Shown here piece after piece: positions 32,723-44,809 of a stretch of 64,000 bases of DNA. How positions within the stretch are numbered: position 1 is the stretch's first letter; the number at the start of each line of letters is the position of its first letter. The translations under genes and the position numbers were made by a program. Origin of the DNA: Sulfurospirillum sp. (GTDB lineage: Bacteria > Campylobacterota > Campylobacteria > Campylobacterales > Sulfurospirillaceae); the NCBI GenBank assembly GCA_016744795.1, contig JADGDR010000003.1, positions 62,001-126,000 on the forward strand, in the 5' to 3' direction. A model generated the notes under the pieces. It was given only the letters and a program-made list of their open reading frames with translations. It was not told the origin of the DNA and made no database searches.

Positions 32723-34402
32723 TTACTTCAATTGATCTTTAAGGATGTCTCCAAGAGTCATCTTATCTTCTTTATTGATCTCTTTTAGTGCTTCTCTCTC
32801 TTTTTGTTTAGAAAGTCTTCTAACAGACAATCTAATACGATTTTTTCTATCATCAATAAAAGAGATTGCAGCTTCTATCTCGTCACCAATTTTTAGCTCT
32901 TCCTCTGGATTTGGAAGTAAATCTTCAGTACGGATTAAAGCATCGACATTGTCTTCAAGCTCAACAAACACACCAAAGTCTTTTATGTCTCTGATTTTAC
33001 CAGTTACAATATCACCATTTGAATGAGATTTAGCATAACTTGCAATTGGGCTATCTTCTAACTCTTTTTTGCTCAAAGATACTTTTTCATTAATATCATC
33101 AATCTTAATGATTTTAACTTCTATCTCATCACCTGCTGTTAAAAGTTCTCTACACTTGTCACTTCTATTCCAAGAAGCATCTTCATTATGTAAAAGACCT
33201 TCAATGCCACCAATTTTAACAAAGGCACCAAAGTTTGTAATGGTTGTAACTATACCTTTAACAACATCTCCAGTATTATAGTTTTTCAAGAAATCTTCAA
33301 ATGGTTTTGGAAGAACATTTTTCAAAGATACTCTTAATCTTCTCTCTTCACAATTAATTTCGATAACTTCAACATCAATATCTTGGTTCTCACTAATATA
33401 ATCTTTTGGATGTTTTATGTTCTTATCCCAAGAAATTTCAGAGATATGTAAGAAACCTTCAATATCATTTCCAAGATCAACAAATGCACCATAAGGCTCA
33501 ATATTGCTAACTTCAACTTGAATTGAATCTCCAACTTCTAATTGATCTTTAATCTCTTCCCAAGGATCTGGCATAGCAGCTTTAATTGATAGTGAAAGAT
33601 GACGTTTTTCTTTGTCATATTTAATAGCTTTAACAGGAACAACTTCACCTTCAGAATAGATAGTACTAGGATTAACAGGTCCTTTGTAACTAATCTCACT
33701 ATAATGAACAAGTCCATCAACACCACCAATATCTACAAACATACCATAAGTTGTAATTTTCTTGATAGTTCCATCAACAACTTCGTCAGCATCGATTAAT
33801 TCTTGAACAATCTCTTTTCTCTTTTTTCTATCATCATCTAAACATTTTTTGCGAGATACTACGATTGACTCATTGTCTTTGTCTATTTTTATAATTTTAA
33901 CTTTAACCATTTTACCCATAAGAGCATTCATGTCTCTTACAGCTGCTTGTGAACGTGGAAGGAAAAATTCAACAGTTTCTTCGTTTTCAACGATAAATCC
34001 ACCTTTGTTCTTACCCACAACTTTCAAGTCATATATTTTATCTTCATCTTCTTTATAATCAGCAATAAATGATTTTACACGTTCTTTACGAATCGCTTTT
34101 TTATGAGAAACACTTGGACGCTCGTTTCTGAAACCAGTGATTACAACTTTGATTGTATCGCCTACTTTATATGTAATATTACCTTCACTATCTGTTATTT
34201 CTGAAGTGTATAGACGTCCTTCTGACTTCTTACCCACATCAACTAAAGCAACATCATCTTTAATTTCAACAATAACACCATCAATTAGTGCATCTCTTCC
34301 AGAATCTTTTTTGAAAGATTCCTCTAGCATTGCCGCAAAATCCATCTCCTCTAATTCATCTACAGCTTCAGATTGAACTGTCTCGTTCGCCTCATTTACC
34401 AT
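32723..34402 (-). CDS. rpsA: 30S ribosomal protein S1
   Basis: 559 residues with six S1 RNA-binding repeats. Later repeats show the usual patterns (YGMFVDIGGVDGLVHYSEIS, YGAFVDLGNDIEGFLHISEIS, FGAFVKIGGIEGLLHNEDAS, FGVFVELEDNVDALI). It helps mRNA binding at the 30S subunit. The acidic first 35 residues and the lysine-rich end are normal. The start ATG 34402 has AAGGG upstream. It lies within the conserved row from pheS to serA. Confidence 0.97.
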   Translation of the reverse strand: MVNEANETVQSEAVDELEEMDFAAMLEESFKKDSGRDALIDGVIVEIKDDVALVDVGKKSEGRLYTSEITDSEGNITYKVGDTIKVVITGFRNERPSVSHKKAIRKERVKSFIADYKEDEDKIYDLKVVGKNKGGFIVENEETVEFFLPRSQAAVRDMNALMGKMVKVKIIKIDKDNESIVVSRKKCLDDDRKKRKEIVQELIDADEVVDGTIKKITTYGMFVDIGGVDGLVHYSEISYKGPVNPSTIYSEGEVVPVKAIKYDKEKRHLSLSIKAAMPDPWEEIKDQLEVGDSIQVEVSNIEPYGAFVDLGNDIEGFLHISEISWDKNIKHPKDYISENQDIDVEVIEINCEERRLRVSLKNVLPKPFEDFLKNYNTGDVVKGIVTTITNFGAFVKIGGIEGLLHNEDASWNRSDKCRELLTAGDEIEVKIIKIDDINEKVSLSKKELEDSPIASYAKSHSNGDIVTGKIRDIKDFGVFVELEDNVDALIRTEDLLPNPEEELKIGDEIEAAISFIDDRKNRIRLSVRRLSKQKEREALKEINKEDKMTLGDILKDQLK

Positions 34403-34481
34403 TTTATTCCCTTGTTTTAATTTTTGTTTTTTATGTAAGTAGCGCCAAGCTGGTATACTTAGCTCACATAAAATTGCACTA

Positions 34482-35312
34482 TTATACTTTAATTTTGCTT
34501 ATTTTTCCAATAACTTTTTCAATAATCCAATCAGGAGTCGATGCACCAGCGGTTATACCGCATAAATTCTTATTTTCAAACCACTCTTTTTTTAACTCTT
34601 TTTCATTTTCTATTAAAAAACTGTCATTACAGTACTCTTTTGATATACTAAAAAGTTGTTTTGTATTTGATGAATTTTTACCACCAATGACCACCATTAC
34701 ATCAGCTTCTTTCGCTAATTCTTTTGCAGCATCTTGATTTTCAAATGTTGCATTACATATTGTATTAAAAACTCTAACTTCTTTAAAATTTCTAACTAAA
34801 TAATCTGTGAGAAGTAAAAACTCTTCAATTTTTCTTGTTGTTTGAGATACTATTGCTATTTTTTTACCTAATTTTAATGCTTTTAGGTCAGGAACTGTCA
34901 AAACTACTTTTGCTCCATTTTTCGCATAACTTTGAACGCTCTTTACTTCAGGATGATTTTTATCACCAAAGATTACAACATCATATCCCTCTTCACTCAT
35001 ATTTTCACATATCATTTGTGGTTTTGTTACAAACGGGCAAGTTGCATTTATAATTTTAGTATCACTATTTTGCAGTGTTAAAAGACCATTTTTAGTTATA
35101 CCATGAGTTCTAATAATAGCTCTTTTAACACCTTCTATATCATTCTCATCTTTTAAAGTATTTACATTAAAATTAGTCTGAAGTCTATTTATCTCTTCGT
35201 TATTGTGTATTAAAGGACCAACAGTTGAGGCATCTTTTGTATTTTCAGCAATATTTATCGCTCTTTTTACTCCAAAACAAAAACCATAACTCTTCGCAAG
35301 CTTAATCTCCAT
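34482..35312 (-). CDS. ispH: 4-hydroxy-3-methylbut-2-enyl diphosphate reductase
   Basis: The protein has the IspH pattern: [11 protein letters not shown] with the first iron-sulfur cysteine, later NATCPFVTK and [10 protein letters not shown] with the other two cysteines, and HGI/HPE motifs holding the conserved histidines. It makes IPP and DMAPP in the last step of the MEP isoprenoid pathway, using a [4Fe-4S] cluster. ATG 35312 (MEIKL) gives the usual start; a nine-base longer ATG at 35321 lacks room for a ribosome site. The start lies inside the end of aroA. Confidence 0.96.
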   Translation of the reverse strand: MEIKLAKSYGFCFGVKRAINIAENTKDASTVGPLIHNNEEINRLQTNFNVNTLKDENDIEGVKRAIIRTHGITKNGLLTLQNSDTKIINATCPFVTKPQMICENMSEEGYDVVIFGDKNHPEVKSVQSYAKNGAKVVLTVPDLKALKLGKKIAIVSQTTRKIEEFLLLTDYLVRNFKEVRVFNTICNATFENQDAAKELAKEADVMVVIGGKNSSNTKQLFSISKEYCNDSFLIENEKELKKEWFENKNLCGITAGASTPDWIIEKVIGKISKIKV

Positions 35313-36588
35313 TTGAAACATTACCTAAGCTTGAAAGAAGTTCCTTAAAATTTGGAAAAGATGTCTGTATACACTGTGTATCTCTTATAGTCATTGGAGC
35401 TTTTAGTCCTGCAATTGCAAAACTCATTGCAACTCTATGGTCACCATAACTTTTCACAGTTGCTTGCTTAAACTCTCCACCAGTTACTTCATATCCATCT
35501 TCAAACTCTTTTACATGTAAACCACATTTTTTAAGATTTTCCACTACACAAGAGATTCTGTCACACTCTTTTACTCTGAGCTCTTTTGCATTTTTAACTA
35601 AACTTTTTCCTTTAGCACACCCAAAAGCAATACTAAGAGCTGGAAGTTCATCTATAAGCCAAGCAATATTATCTTCAACTACTACACCTTTTAAAGGTGC
35701 ATATTCTATGACTATATCTCCAACACTATCGTAGCTATTCTCTTTTTCAATAAACTCTATTTTTGTACCCATTCTTTGAAGAACTTTATAAGCTTCTACT
35801 CTTGTAGGATTTAAAAGCATATTTTTTAAGGTCACTTTTGAGTTTGGTGTAATTGCCCCAGCTACTGCAAAGAAAAAACCACTTGATGGGTCATTTGGTA
35901 CTGTTATATCTAAAGGCTTTAAAGGTTTTGTCATAGGGTGTAAAGTTACATTACAACCCTCGCTTCTTATATCAACACCCATTGCTCTTAACATCTTTTC
36001 TGTATGATCACGACTCAAAGTTGGTTCACTCAGAGTTGAGATTCCTTCAGCCCTAAGCCCTGCAAGTATAAGAGCACTTTTTACCTGAGCAGAAGCTATA
36101 GGACTATCGTAATTAAATGGTGCTAATTTAGCTCCTCTAATACTAATAGGAGCTAACTCTCCATCTTCACGTCCATCAATAATTGCACCAATCTCTCTAA
36201 GAGGATTTGCTACTCTTTTCATAGGGCGACTTGCTAAATATTTATCACCATGAAGCACATAAAAACCATCCAATGAAGATAAAAATCCCATTAAAAGGCG
36301 TATTGCCGTTCCAGAATTTCCACAATCAAGTATAGAAATTGGCTCTTTTAATTCAATTGGAGGAGTTATGACTAAAGTATTACCTTCTTTATTTATTGTA
36401 GCACCAAGACTTTGAGAGATGCTAAGAGTACAAAGTGTATCTTCTGCATTCAAAAAATTTCTCACAACTGAAGGTTTATCACTTAAGAGTGAAAAAATCG
36501 CACATCTATGTGAAATAGATTTATCACTAGCTATTTTACTTGTTTCAAAAATGAACTCACCCTTTGGTGATACATGTAAAGAGATCAT
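35302..36588 (-). CDS. aroA: 3-phosphoshikimate 1-carboxyvinyltransferase (EPSP synthase)
   Basis: 428 aa with the two-domain EPSP synthase fold. Visible motifs are [32 protein letters not shown] (the hinge glycine segment), [24 protein letters not shown] and RVKECDRI. It transfers the enolpyruvyl group from PEP to shikimate 3-phosphate. It overlaps pheT by four bases at its start and ispH at its end, so translation is coupled along the row. Confidence 0.97.
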   Translation of the reverse strand: MISLHVSPKGEFIFETSKIASDKSISHRCAIFSLLSDKPSVVRNFLNAEDTLCTLSISQSLGATINKEGNTLVITPPIELKEPISILDCGNSGTAIRLLMGFLSSLDGFYVLHGDKYLASRPMKRVANPLREIGAIIDGREDGELAPISIRGAKLAPFNYDSPIASAQVKSALILAGLRAEGISTLSEPTLSRDHTEKMLRAMGVDIRSEGCNVTLHPMTKPLKPLDITVPNDPSSGFFFAVAGAITPNSKVTLKNMLLNPTRVEAYKVLQRMGTKIEFIEKENSYDSVGDIVIEYAPLKGVVVEDNIAWLIDELPALSIAFGCAKGKSLVKNAKELRVKECDRISCVVENLKKCGLHVKEFEDGYEVTGGEFKQATVKSYGDHRVAMSFAIAGLKAPMTIRDTQCIQTSFPNFKELLSSLGNVSNGD

Positions 36589-38921
36589 CTTACTGTAACA
36601 CCAAACTTTTCTTGAATAGATTTTAGCATCTCATCTATCATATTTGATACATCTTCATCTTCAAAAGTTTTCTCACTTGATTGGAAGTGAAACTTCAAAG
36701 TCAAACTAATTTTATTTCCAAAAGACTCGTCTTCATAAATATCTATAGGATATAGTTTAATCATCTCTTTTGGCGCTATTGAGTTTATATAAGTTTTTAG
36801 TTCATTAAATTGCATCTCTTTTGAAACCATTAGGCTCAAATCTCTTATACTCTCAGGAAATTTTGAATACTCTTTTGCTTCTTTTCTCTCATACTCTAAA
36901 GCATTCATGTCAAGTTCGCATATATAGGTGCGACTCAAATTAAGCTCTTTTTCAATATTTAAGTGAACTCTTGAAATATAACCTATGTCATTATCATTAA
37001 GTATAACTCTTGCGTATTCGTATGGGCTACTTAGTTTATCTTTACATTTAGCTGTTTTAAGTTCAAAAGTTCCAACAATTTTGCTTATATTATCAGCAAA
37101 TTTAAAAAAATCAACGATTGCAGGTTTTCCATGATTCGAAACCTTGTTAGATTCTACTTCACCACTAAAAACAAAAGCTATATTCATTGTTTCTTCTCTA
37201 CTTTTATCAAAAGTAGTTCCAACTTCAAACAGTTTTATACTTTTTTTACCAAATTTTACATTTCTACTAACTGATTCTAATAAATTTGGTATTAAAGATG
37301 AACGAAGAGTATCTAGCTCATTTGTTATAGGATTTGTTATTTCTCTCTTTTTATATATAGTTTTAAGACCATATTTTTCAATCCTTTCACGATGATCAAA
37401 TACAAAGTGAAGTGTCTCAAAAAAACCAACTCCAACAGCACGATGTCTATACATCTTGCGCTTTTGAAAATTATGATATGAATCATTCATTTTATCTTTT
37501 TCAGCAAAAATTAATGGTTTCGAAGTAATATTATCAATGCCTACAATACGAACTATCTCTTCACAAACATCTTGAATATTTACAATGTCATGACGGTGAG
37601 GTGGAACTATTACATTCATGATACTCTGTTCAGTTTTGAATATAACTCCAAATCCAAGACGTTTGAGTATCTGAATAACTTTCTCTTTCGGAATCTCTTC
37701 GCCTATAATATCACTCAATTTACATAAATTTATAGGAATTCTTACTTCATCATTATCTTGAATAACTTGTTGGCTTCCAGCATATAACATTACATCTGAA
37801 TGCTTTTTTAAAAGTTCAATCAAATAATCCATACCAAAATCTAAATCAGGTTCACTTCCTCTACTAGATCGATAAAGATGTCTATCAGAATCTAATTTTT
37901 TATTTGCACTATTTATAGATATAATTTCTGGATTAGTATAATTTGCTTCTAAAATAACTCTTGGATCTTCTTTTTTTGCTTTTGATTCTTCATTTTGAGA
38001 TATCCCTACAAAAGAAGTTATTTGAGCATTTTTATTATAAACTGCATCTAAACCATTGGCATGTTTTTTGATTTTAACTGTTGCTTTATCATTTTGGTCT
38101 GTAAAACAAGAGTGAGAGTATGTTCTTAAAAGTACACCTGTTGTGTATGTTGCATATTCTAAAACTCTTTCTAGGGCAGTGGGCTTATAAATATCCGCTA
38201 TAGCTAAACGAAGGTCAATTAAAAATGAACTTCTTATCTCTTTTTTATCATAAACTCTATAGAGTAAAGAAGAATCAACTTTATCATTTGCACTAATATT
38301 TAAAACTCTTCCAATTCCAAGTTGATTGTCATCATCTTCACTACTAAACTCTTGCAAATCCAAGTCATATGGAACACTTAAATCTCTTGCTACACCATGA
38401 ATACTCAAACAATCTCCACGATTTGCCGTTAATTCAATTTCAATAATATCATCATTAACAAGTGCATATTCACTAAACTCACGACCTAAGATTAGTTCAC
38501 CAATACTATCATCTAAAACCATAATACCATCACCCATAGCTGGGAGACCAAGTTCTTCAGATGAACATATCATACCAAATGAATCAAGTCCTCTTAGTTT
38601 CGCTTCTTTAATTTCCATACCATTGGGAAGTACTGCTCCAACCTTTGAAACAACTACATGTAAACCTTGCTTTACATTTTTTGCACCACATACTATCTGT
38701 TTTATTTCGCTTCCCAAATCCACTTCACAAACGTTTAGTTTATCAGCATCAGGGTGTTTTTTACATGTAAGTACTTTTCCAACCACAATGTTTTTTGGAA
38801 CTCTTATTTGGTCTAAACTATCAACTTCAAGACCTATAGCATTTAGTGTGCTACAAATATTTTTTGAAGTTATCCCTTTTAGGTTTATCCATTCATTTAA
38901 CCACATTCTTGTTAATATCAT
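36585..38921 (-). CDS. pheT: Phenylalanine--tRNA ligase beta subunit
   Basis: 778 aa. The order is normal for bacterial PheT: tRNA-binding EMAP-like domain (about 40-150: [33 protein letters not shown]), B3/B4 editing domain, B5 domain, catalytic-like core with PPHRHDI and the FDX-ACB C-terminal domain ([15 protein letters not shown]). It pairs with pheS in the heterotetramer that charges tRNA-Phe. The start overlaps the pheS stop (ATGA). Confidence 0.97.
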   Translation of the reverse strand: MILTRMWLNEWINLKGITSKNICSTLNAIGLEVDSLDQIRVPKNIVVGKVLTCKKHPDADKLNVCEVDLGSEIKQIVCGAKNVKQGLHVVVSKVGAVLPNGMEIKEAKLRGLDSFGMICSSEELGLPAMGDGIMVLDDSIGELILGREFSEYALVNDDIIEIELTANRGDCLSIHGVARDLSVPYDLDLQEFSSEDDDNQLGIGRVLNISANDKVDSSLLYRVYDKKEIRSSFLIDLRLAIADIYKPTALERVLEYATYTTGVLLRTYSHSCFTDQNDKATVKIKKHANGLDAVYNKNAQITSFVGISQNEESKAKKEDPRVILEANYTNPEIISINSANKKLDSDRHLYRSSRGSEPDLDFGMDYLIELLKKHSDVMLYAGSQQVIQDNDEVRIPINLCKLSDIIGEEIPKEKVIQILKRLGFGVIFKTEQSIMNVIVPPHRHDIVNIQDVCEEIVRIVGIDNITSKPLIFAEKDKMNDSYHNFQKRKMYRHRAVGVGFFETLHFVFDHRERIEKYGLKTIYKKREITNPITNELDTLRSSLIPNLLESVSRNVKFGKKSIKLFEVGTTFDKSREETMNIAFVFSGEVESNKVSNHGKPAIVDFFKFADNISKIVGTFELKTAKCKDKLSSPYEYARVILNDNDIGYISRVHLNIEKELNLSRTYICELDMNALEYERKEAKEYSKFPESIRDLSLMVSKEMQFNELKTYINSIAPKEMIKLYPIDIYEDESFGNKISLTLKFHFQSSEKTFEDEDVSNMIDEMLKSIQEKFGVTVR

Positions 38922-39910
38922 CTAAATTGCTCCAACAGTCTTAAATCGCCCTCAAACAAAGAACGTAAATCAGGTATCTTGTGTAAAAGCATTGCAAATC
39001 TCTCTACACCAAGTCCAAAGGCATATCCACTAACATCTTCATAATCAACAGCTTTGAAAACATTTTCATCAACATAACCACTTCCAAGTACTTCTAACCA
39101 GCCAGTATGAGAACATACTCTACAGCCACTACCCTTACAAAAAATACAACTTATATCTACTTCTGTACTTGGCTCCGTAAACGGAAAAAAACTTGGACGA
39201 AAGCGAACTTCAACTTTTCCAAACATATACTTTAAAAAATCTTCCAAAATATACTTTAAATTTGCAAATGACACTTCTCCACTCTTTCCAACTACAAGTC
39301 CTTCAACTTGATGAAACATAGGAGTATGGGTCAAATCATAATCTCTTCTAAAAACAGCCCCTGGGCAAATCATGCGAATAGGAGGTTTTTCTTTAAGCAT
39401 TGTTCTTATTTGAACAGGACTTGTATGTGTACGAAGCAACATACTATCTTCAAAATAAAATGTATCTTGCATATCACGAGCAGGATGATATTTTGGAAGG
39501 TTTAATGCTTCAAAATTGTGGAAATCATCTTCAACTAGAGGTCCCTCTTCTATCGAGAAATTCATACCAACAAAATATTCTATTATCTTATCCATTGTAT
39601 CCATAACAGGATGCAAAGCTCCAGCTTCACTTGTTGGGCTAAACAGAGTTACATCAACTCCATCTTTTTTCATCTCATATGCTATAGCTTGCGATTCTAA
39701 TTTCATTTTTTTATCGCTTAAAAGATTTAAAAAATGTTCTTTATCTGTATTTAGTTTTTGTGCAAAATCTTTTTTCTCTTCATTTGGTACAGATTTCATT
39801 TTTACAAATTGCCCTGCAAAATAACCTTTTTTACCAAATATTGAGACTCTTAATTTTTCTAATTCTTTCAAATCATTGCACGAATTAACTGCTTTTTCCA
39901 TCTCTTTCAA
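38918..39910 (-). CDS. pheS: Phenylalanine--tRNA ligase alpha subunit
   Basis: The class II catalytic motifs are present: motif 2-like HTHTSPVQ... as [27 protein letters not shown] and motif 3 [17 protein letters not shown] chose a TTG at 39910 because GAAGG then lies about eight bases upstream; another in-frame TTG at 39925 and an ATG at 39901 are possible. At about 330 aa the length is normal. It leads the core row pheS-pheT-aroA-ispH-rpsA-serA. A cysteine set ([12 protein letters not shown]) near residue 255 is of unknown role and may bind zinc. Confidence 0.95.
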   Translation of the reverse strand: MKEMEKAVNSCNDLKELEKLRVSIFGKKGYFAGQFVKMKSVPNEEKKDFAQKLNTDKEHFLNLLSDKKMKLESQAIAYEMKKDGVDVTLFSPTSEAGALHPVMDTMDKIIEYFVGMNFSIEEGPLVEDDFHNFEALNLPKYHPARDMQDTFYFEDSMLLRTHTSPVQIRTMLKEKPPIRMICPGAVFRRDYDLTHTPMFHQVEGLVVGKSGEVSFANLKYILEDFLKYMFGKVEVRFRPSFFPFTEPSTEVDISCIFCKGSGCRVCSHTGWLEVLGSGYVDENVFKAVDYEDVSGYAFGLGVERFAMLLHKIPDLRSLFEGDLRLLEQFR

Positions 39911-40051
39911 TTGTAGTGCCTTCAATAATTTTTAACTATTCTAGTTAAATATTGATTAAAACATAGTTAAAAATAAATCAGTAATATTAAACTTAATTTA
40001 AACTTATTGAGTTATGATAACGTCATTGCTTAACTATTAAAAGGATTTTTC

Positions 40052-41281
40052 GTGAAACAAATAATTTTGATATTTATTTTGTGTTTAACACAAGTGTCTG
40101 CTACTAAAATAAAACAACAATATGCTCAAAGTAAATACTGTATTGGTTGCCATAAAGAGCAAGGAAAAGATTGGATAACTTCATTACATTCTAAATCACA
40201 TTTAACAAAGAACACTCTATACTTAAAAATACTTCAATATATAGAAGAAGAAAAATTTATATATAAAGAAGTTGAAGCTTTAAGATGTGGTAAATGCCAC
40301 AACCCAAGAATGGATACAAAAGACATTGATCTTTCATATTCCCTTTCAAAAGCATATGGAATTGAAGATGAAAATAGTAAAAAAATTGATGCTATTTTAA
40401 ATAATGAAACCAATAAAGAAGGAATTTCCTGCATAGTATGTCACAATGTAGATAAAATAAATTACAAATCTGATGATTTAAGTAAAACTGATAAACATAA
40501 AAAATACACATTAGCTAGAGGATATGAAGCTTTAACATTTGGTCCAAGTGAGATTATGGTAGGTCCATATAAAGAGAGTTTTAGAACAACACACCATAAG
40601 ATGAAACAAGGAACTCATTTTAGAGAAAATGTAAATACTCTATGTTTTGCATGTCATTATGACTCAAAAAATAAAAGAGATGTTCTTACATATAATACGG
40701 GAGCAGAATACGAGCAATCTAAAAGTTCAGAAAAATGTGTTGATTGTCATATGGGTAAATATGAAAAAAATATTATTTCGCCAAGAGTAATAAGCAAAGT
40801 AAAAGCAGTCAATAGAAATACAAGAAGACACCTATTTTCAGGAGCAAGAAATAGCAATATTATACAAGATGCAATAAATATATCTGTTAAAAATAAAAAC
40901 AACTCTTTACTAATATCACTTGAAAATAAAACTCCACATAAAGTTCCTACAGGATTTGCAGGAAGAGAGTTGGAAATAGAAATTATTTATTTAAAAAACA
41001 ATAAACCTATCAAAAAAATCATCAAAAGGCTAAATACTTTATATCTTAATAGAAGAGGTAATGAAACCATTTCTTACATTGCTACTGAATTAAAATATGA
41101 TAGCAGACTGAAAACAAAAGAGATAAGAAAATACAAAATACAAAACATTACTGGTGCTACAAGTGTGCAAATCAATATATGGTATAGGCTTATTAAAGAA
41201 TCTCTTGTTCCTCTTTTAAACATAGAAGACCAAATATTTTTAAAAAAATATCTAATATACAAGAAAAGATTAAAATTATAA
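40052..41281 (+). CDS. Pentahaem c-type cytochrome, periplasmic
   Basis: GTG 40052 has AAGGA upstream. A signal peptide (MKQIILIFILCLTQVSA) is followed by five CxxCH haem sites: CIGCH (30-34), CGKCH (79-83), CIVCH, CFACH and CVDCH (last at about 232). Extra histidines (HSKSH, THHKMKQGTHF) could be axial ligands. The arrangement resembles cytochrome c554 and other multihaem electron carriers. The last 160 residues have no haem and look like a beta-rich domain (NKTPHKVPTGFAGRELEIE). It probably carries electrons in the periplasm; the partner is unknown. Confidence 0.85.
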   Translation: MKQIILIFILCLTQVSATKIKQQYAQSKYCIGCHKEQGKDWITSLHSKSHLTKNTLYLKILQYIEEEKFIYKEVEALRCGKCHNPRMDTKDIDLSYSLSKAYGIEDENSKKIDAILNNETNKEGISCIVCHNVDKINYKSDDLSKTDKHKKYTLARGYEALTFGPSEIMVGPYKESFRTTHHKMKQGTHFRENVNTLCFACHYDSKNKRDVLTYNTGAEYEQSKSSEKCVDCHMGKYEKNIISPRVISKVKAVNRNTRRHLFSGARNSNIIQDAINISVKNKNNSLLISLENKTPHKVPTGFAGRELEIEIIYLKNNKPIKKIIKRLNTLYLNRRGNETISYIATELKYDSRLKTKEIRKYKIQNITGATSVQINIWYRLIKESLVPLLNIEDQIFLKKYLIYKKRLKL

Positions 41282-41315
41282 TATAATAGACCATAAAAAC
41301 TATAAGGAGAAATAA

Positions 41316-41672
41316 ATGACAATCTTTACAAAAATAATAAATGGTGAAATTCCATGCAATAAAGTACTTGAAAACGATGATTTTTTGGCATTCCATGATA
41401 TCAACCCTAAGGCACCTATACATATACTAATAATACCAAAAATTGAAGTTGAAAACTTTCAACAAGTAACTCCTGAAACTATGGCAGGCTTAACTGCTTT
41501 TACTCAAGAAGTTGCAACTTTATTAGGTTTAGATAAAAATGGTTATAGATTGATAACAAACAATGGAAGTGATGGAGGACAAGAGGTTATGCACTTGCAT
41601 TTTCACCTTTTGGGTGGAGCTAAATTAAACTGGAGCCACTTAAGTGATAGTGACTCCAAAAAATTTATCTAG
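41316..41672 (+). CDS. HIT-family nucleotide-binding hydrolase
   Basis: 118 aa of the HINT branch: start [18 protein letters not shown], then [16 protein letters not shown], and the His triad HLHFHLLGG (His93, 95, 97). It would hydrolyse adenosine phosphoramidates or similar purine nucleotides; the physiological substrate is not known. AGGAG precedes ATG 41316. Its last eight bases overlap the end of the convergent argH gene. It may be read through from the cytochrome gene 34 bases upstream. Confidence 0.93.
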   Translation: MTIFTKIINGEIPCNKVLENDDFLAFHDINPKAPIHILIIPKIEVENFQQVTPETMAGLTAFTQEVATLLGLDKNGYRLITNNGSDGGQEVMHLHFHLLGGAKLNWSHLSDSDSKKFI

Positions 41673-43047
41673 ATTTGATCCAATTTTCAAAATACTCAAG
41701 CTGAATCAAGGTAGAACATGTTGATGTTCCTCCTTGAGAGTTTCTTGCATTCATTGAAGATTCTAGTTGAAGAGTATTTATAATATCTTCTTTTATATTT
41801 GATTCAAACTTCTGAAGTTCTTTTAGATTTAACTCACTTATATCTTTTTTACTCTCTTGCGCAAAAGCTACAACTTCACCTGTTAGTTTATAAGCATCTC
41901 TAAAAGTATATTCGCAATTTGCTGTTAAATAATCAGCTAAATCAGTAGCACTAAGATGTCCTTTTTTTGTAGCTTTTAACATATTTTGTTTATCTATGCG
42001 CATACTTTTTAGTGCTTCACTTAGGATTTTAACTGAAATTTTTGCAGTTTTTACACTATCAAAAACTCCCTCTTTATCTTCTTGCATATCTTTATTATAT
42101 GCCAGAGGCAAACCTTTTAAAACAGTAAGTAAAGAGATAAGATTTCCATTCACTCTTCCTGTTTTCCCACGTAAAAGCTCAGGAACATCTGGATTTTTCT
42201 TTTGAGGCATGATTGAGCTACTTGTACTATACTCATCACTAAGCTCTACAAATCCAAACTCACTGCTACTCCAAAGAATTATCTCTTCAGAAAAACGCGA
42301 AACGTGCATCATCATAGTTGATATGTTAAAAAGTATTTCTAATGCAAAGTCTCTATCACTTACCGTGTCTAAACAGTTAATACTTACACTATCAAAACCC
42401 AAAAGCTTTGCTTCGTACTCTCTATCAGTTGGGTATGGACTTCCTGCAAGGGCTGCACAACCTATTGGAGAAATATTATTTCTTTTGTATGAGCTTTCAA
42501 ATCTTTCTATATCTCTTTTAAACATAGATACATAAGCTAACATATGATAGGCAAAGTTTATTGGTTGAGCATGTTGTAGATGCGTCATACCAGGAAGAAG
42601 TGTTTTTGTATGTTCCTTAGCAACATTAAGCAAAACTCTCTGTAAATCAAAAAGAAGTTCTACTAGTTCATTATTACTTTTTAAAACATACATTCTGAAA
42701 TCTAAAGCTACTTGATCATTTCTACTTCTTGCAGTATGCATTCTTTTCGCATCATCACCAATAAGAACACTTAAACGACTCTCTATAGACATATGTATAT
42801 CTTCATCAGCTATATCAAAGTTATACTCTTCCTCTTCTATCTCATTTTGGATTACATGTAACCCTTTTATGATTTTATCTTTGGCTTCTAAAGAGATGAT
42901 TTTTTGTTTTTCTAACATCTTTACATGAGCAATTGAGCCTTCAATATCTTGAAGATATAATTCTTTATCAAACATAATAGATGCGTTAAATTCATCCAAT
43001 AATTTTGCCTTTGGGGCGGTTGATTTGCCTGAAGCAATTTTTGACAA
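41665..43047 (-). CDS. argH: Argininosuccinate lyase
   Basis: 460 aa with the family signature [12 protein letters not shown]. Other fumarase-superfamily motifs are [13 protein letters not shown] and [11 protein letters not shown]. It splits argininosuccinate into arginine and fumarate. The start is a TTG at 43047 with AAGGA six bases upstream, which matches the expected family start. It is convergent with the HIT gene and preceded by a tandem repeat region. Confidence 0.97.
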   Translation of the reverse strand: MSKIASGKSTAPKAKLLDEFNASIMFDKELYLQDIEGSIAHVKMLEKQKIISLEAKDKIIKGLHVIQNEIEEEEYNFDIADEDIHMSIESRLSVLIGDDAKRMHTARSRNDQVALDFRMYVLKSNNELVELLFDLQRVLLNVAKEHTKTLLPGMTHLQHAQPINFAYHMLAYVSMFKRDIERFESSYKRNNISPIGCAALAGSPYPTDREYEAKLLGFDSVSINCLDTVSDRDFALEILFNISTMMMHVSRFSEEIILWSSSEFGFVELSDEYSTSSSIMPQKKNPDVPELLRGKTGRVNGNLISLLTVLKGLPLAYNKDMQEDKEGVFDSVKTAKISVKILSEALKSMRIDKQNMLKATKKGHLSATDLADYLTANCEYTFRDAYKLTGEVVAFAQESKKDISELNLKELQKFESNIKEDIINTLQLESSMNARNSQGGTSTCSTLIQLEYFENWIKSR

Positions 43048-43067
43048 TATGTATCCTTTTTATTTTA

Positions 43068-43215
43068 ATGTCATCTTTATAAGGAACAAAGTCCCTTATA
43101 AATTCACACTCTACTGAAGCTTATGCTTTGCATAGAATTAAATTTATGTCATCTTTGTGAGGGACTTTGTCCCTCACAATTTACACTCTACTGAAGCTTA
43201 GCATAGAATTAAGTT
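43068..43215. repeat. Tandem duplication of a hairpin unit between argH and pckA
   Basis: Two copies of a roughly 70-base unit: 43068-43145 and 43146-43215. Both begin ATGTCATCTTT, carry a hairpin, then CACTCTACTGAAGCTT and end GCATAGAATTAA. Copy 2 has a perfect 11-bp stem (TTGTGAGGGAC at 43155-43165 with GTCCCTCACAA at 43169-43179, loop TTT); copy 1 has a diverged stem (TTTATAAGG with CCTTATAAA at 43076-43102). The paired changes keep both hairpins foldable. They probably terminate pckA transcription. A third, worn copy seems to lie at 46201-46237. Confidence 0.75.
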
Positions 43216-44791
43216 AAAGTTTTGGTCCAGCTAGAGAAAAATCTGAATCTTCTGTTATATATTTTTTGAAGTTTTTAATAAACATAGCGGCTAACTCTTT
43301 ATGTGATGCATCAAAAAGACTCTTATTTAACCAAGTATTTCTTGGATTTAATATATTTGTTTCAACACCATCAAGTTTTTTAGGAATACTTAAATCAAAA
43401 TATTGAGTTTTTTCAAACTCTTCTTTTTCTATACTTCCATCTAAAATTGCATTTATGCAAGCCCTTGTTGCTTTAATACTCATTCTTGTTCCAACACCAT
43501 AACAACCACCTGTCCAACCAGTATTTACTAAATATACATCAACACCATGTTTATCTATCTTCTCTCCGAGAAGTTTTGCATAAACTGTTGGGTGTAGTGG
43601 TAAAAAGGCTTCGCCAAAACAAGAACTAAATGTAGCAACTGGTTCAGTTATGCCTCTCTCAGTTCCTGCTACTTTTGCAGTATATCCACTCATGAAATAG
43701 TACATCGCTTGCTCTTTTGTAAGACGAGAAACAGGAGGGAATACACCAAAAGCATCAGCTGTTAAGAAAATGATTTTTTTAGGGTGAGGAGCTTTTAATG
43801 ATCTCTTATGATTTAATATATGTTGTATTGGATACGAAACTCTAGTATTTTCTGTTTTACTACCATCATCATAGTCAACTTTACCATCTTCGTCCATAAC
43901 AACATTTTCTAAAAGGGCATTACGTTTGATAGCTCCATAGATTTCAGGTTCATTTTGTGGATCTAGTCCTATGCATTTGGCATAACAACCACCCTCAAAA
44001 TTAAATACTCCCTTATCATCCCAGCCATGTTCATCATCACCAATCAATCTTCTTTTTGCATCAGTTGATAATGTTGTTTTTCCTGTTCCTGAGAGTCCAA
44101 AGAACAAGGCAGTATCACCATCTTCTCCAACATTTGCAGAACAATGCATTGAGAGTTTACCTTCAAGTGGTAACCAATAGTTCATCATTGAGAAAACACC
44201 TTTTTTCATCTCACCACCATACCAGGTTCCGCCAATAATAGCTATATTTTTTTCTACATTAAATATAACAAATACATCAGAATGAAGGTCATGTTTATCA
44301 TAATCTTCATTACTAAGTTTACACGCATTATATATAGTAAATTCGGGAACAAAACTATCTAACTCTTCAAGTTCTGGTTGAATAAACATGTTTTTTATAA
44401 AATGAGCTTGCCATGCGAGTTCGGTAACAACACGTATACTTTTTCTACTCTCAGTAGCTGCTCCACAATAAGCATCTTGAACATATATATCTTTATTTGA
44501 AAGATGTTCTTTTACCTTTTCAAAAACGTCATCAAAAACCTCTTTTGAAGTAGACTTATTGACTTTACCCCAAGAGATATTTCTATTTGAAGGTTTACTC
44601 ATAACAAAATATTTATCTTTAGGACTTCTTCCAGTAAATATTCCTGTATCTACTGAAAATGTACCATTAAATGTTGTTCTTCCTTCACCATTTTTAATCT
44701 CATGCTCATATAGCTCATCGTAACTTAGATTGTAATAGACCTCTTGAATTTCACTTAAACCTAGACTATCGAGTCCATTAACCTTAGACAT
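43214..44791 (-). CDS. pckA: Phosphoenolpyruvate carboxykinase (ATP)
   Basis: 525 aa with all active-site motifs of the ATP-dependent enzyme: RSPKDKY near residue 55, [17 protein letters not shown], the kinase loop [11 protein letters not shown] (about 232) and the metal site [17 protein letters not shown]. It interconverts oxaloacetate plus ATP with PEP, CO2 and ADP. It ends an operon-like row oadG, oadA, oadB, pckA, so the three pump genes and this enzyme share oxaloacetate as substrate. Only 18 bases separate it from oadB. Confidence 0.97.
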   Translation of the reverse strand: MSKVNGLDSLGLSEIQEVYYNLSYDELYEHEIKNGEGRTTFNGTFSVDTGIFTGRSPKDKYFVMSKPSNRNISWGKVNKSTSKEVFDDVFEKVKEHLSNKDIYVQDAYCGAATESRKSIRVVTELAWQAHFIKNMFIQPELEELDSFVPEFTIYNACKLSNEDYDKHDLHSDVFVIFNVEKNIAIIGGTWYGGEMKKGVFSMMNYWLPLEGKLSMHCSANVGEDGDTALFFGLSGTGKTTLSTDAKRRLIGDDEHGWDDKGVFNFEGGCYAKCIGLDPQNEPEIYGAIKRNALLENVVMDEDGKVDYDDGSKTENTRVSYPIQHILNHKRSLKAPHPKKIIFLTADAFGVFPPVSRLTKEQAMYYFMSGYTAKVAGTERGITEPVATFSSCFGEAFLPLHPTVYAKLLGEKIDKHGVDVYLVNTGWTGGCYGVGTRMSIKATRACINAILDGSIEKEEFEKTQYFDLSIPKKLDGVETNILNPRNTWLNKSLFDASHKELAAMFIKNFKKYITEDSDFSLAGPKL

Positions 44792-44809
44792 GATTAAATT
44801 CCCTTAATT

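Noticed and set aside
34330-34737. 135-codon plus-strand frame over the rpsA/ispH junction
   Set aside because: It runs opposite two well-supported genes and encodes a Ser/Phe/Leu-rich shadow sequence.
43068-43215. CRISPR array
   Set aside because: Only two adjacent units of about 70 bases without spacers, and they contain hairpins with covariation; no cas genes in the window.
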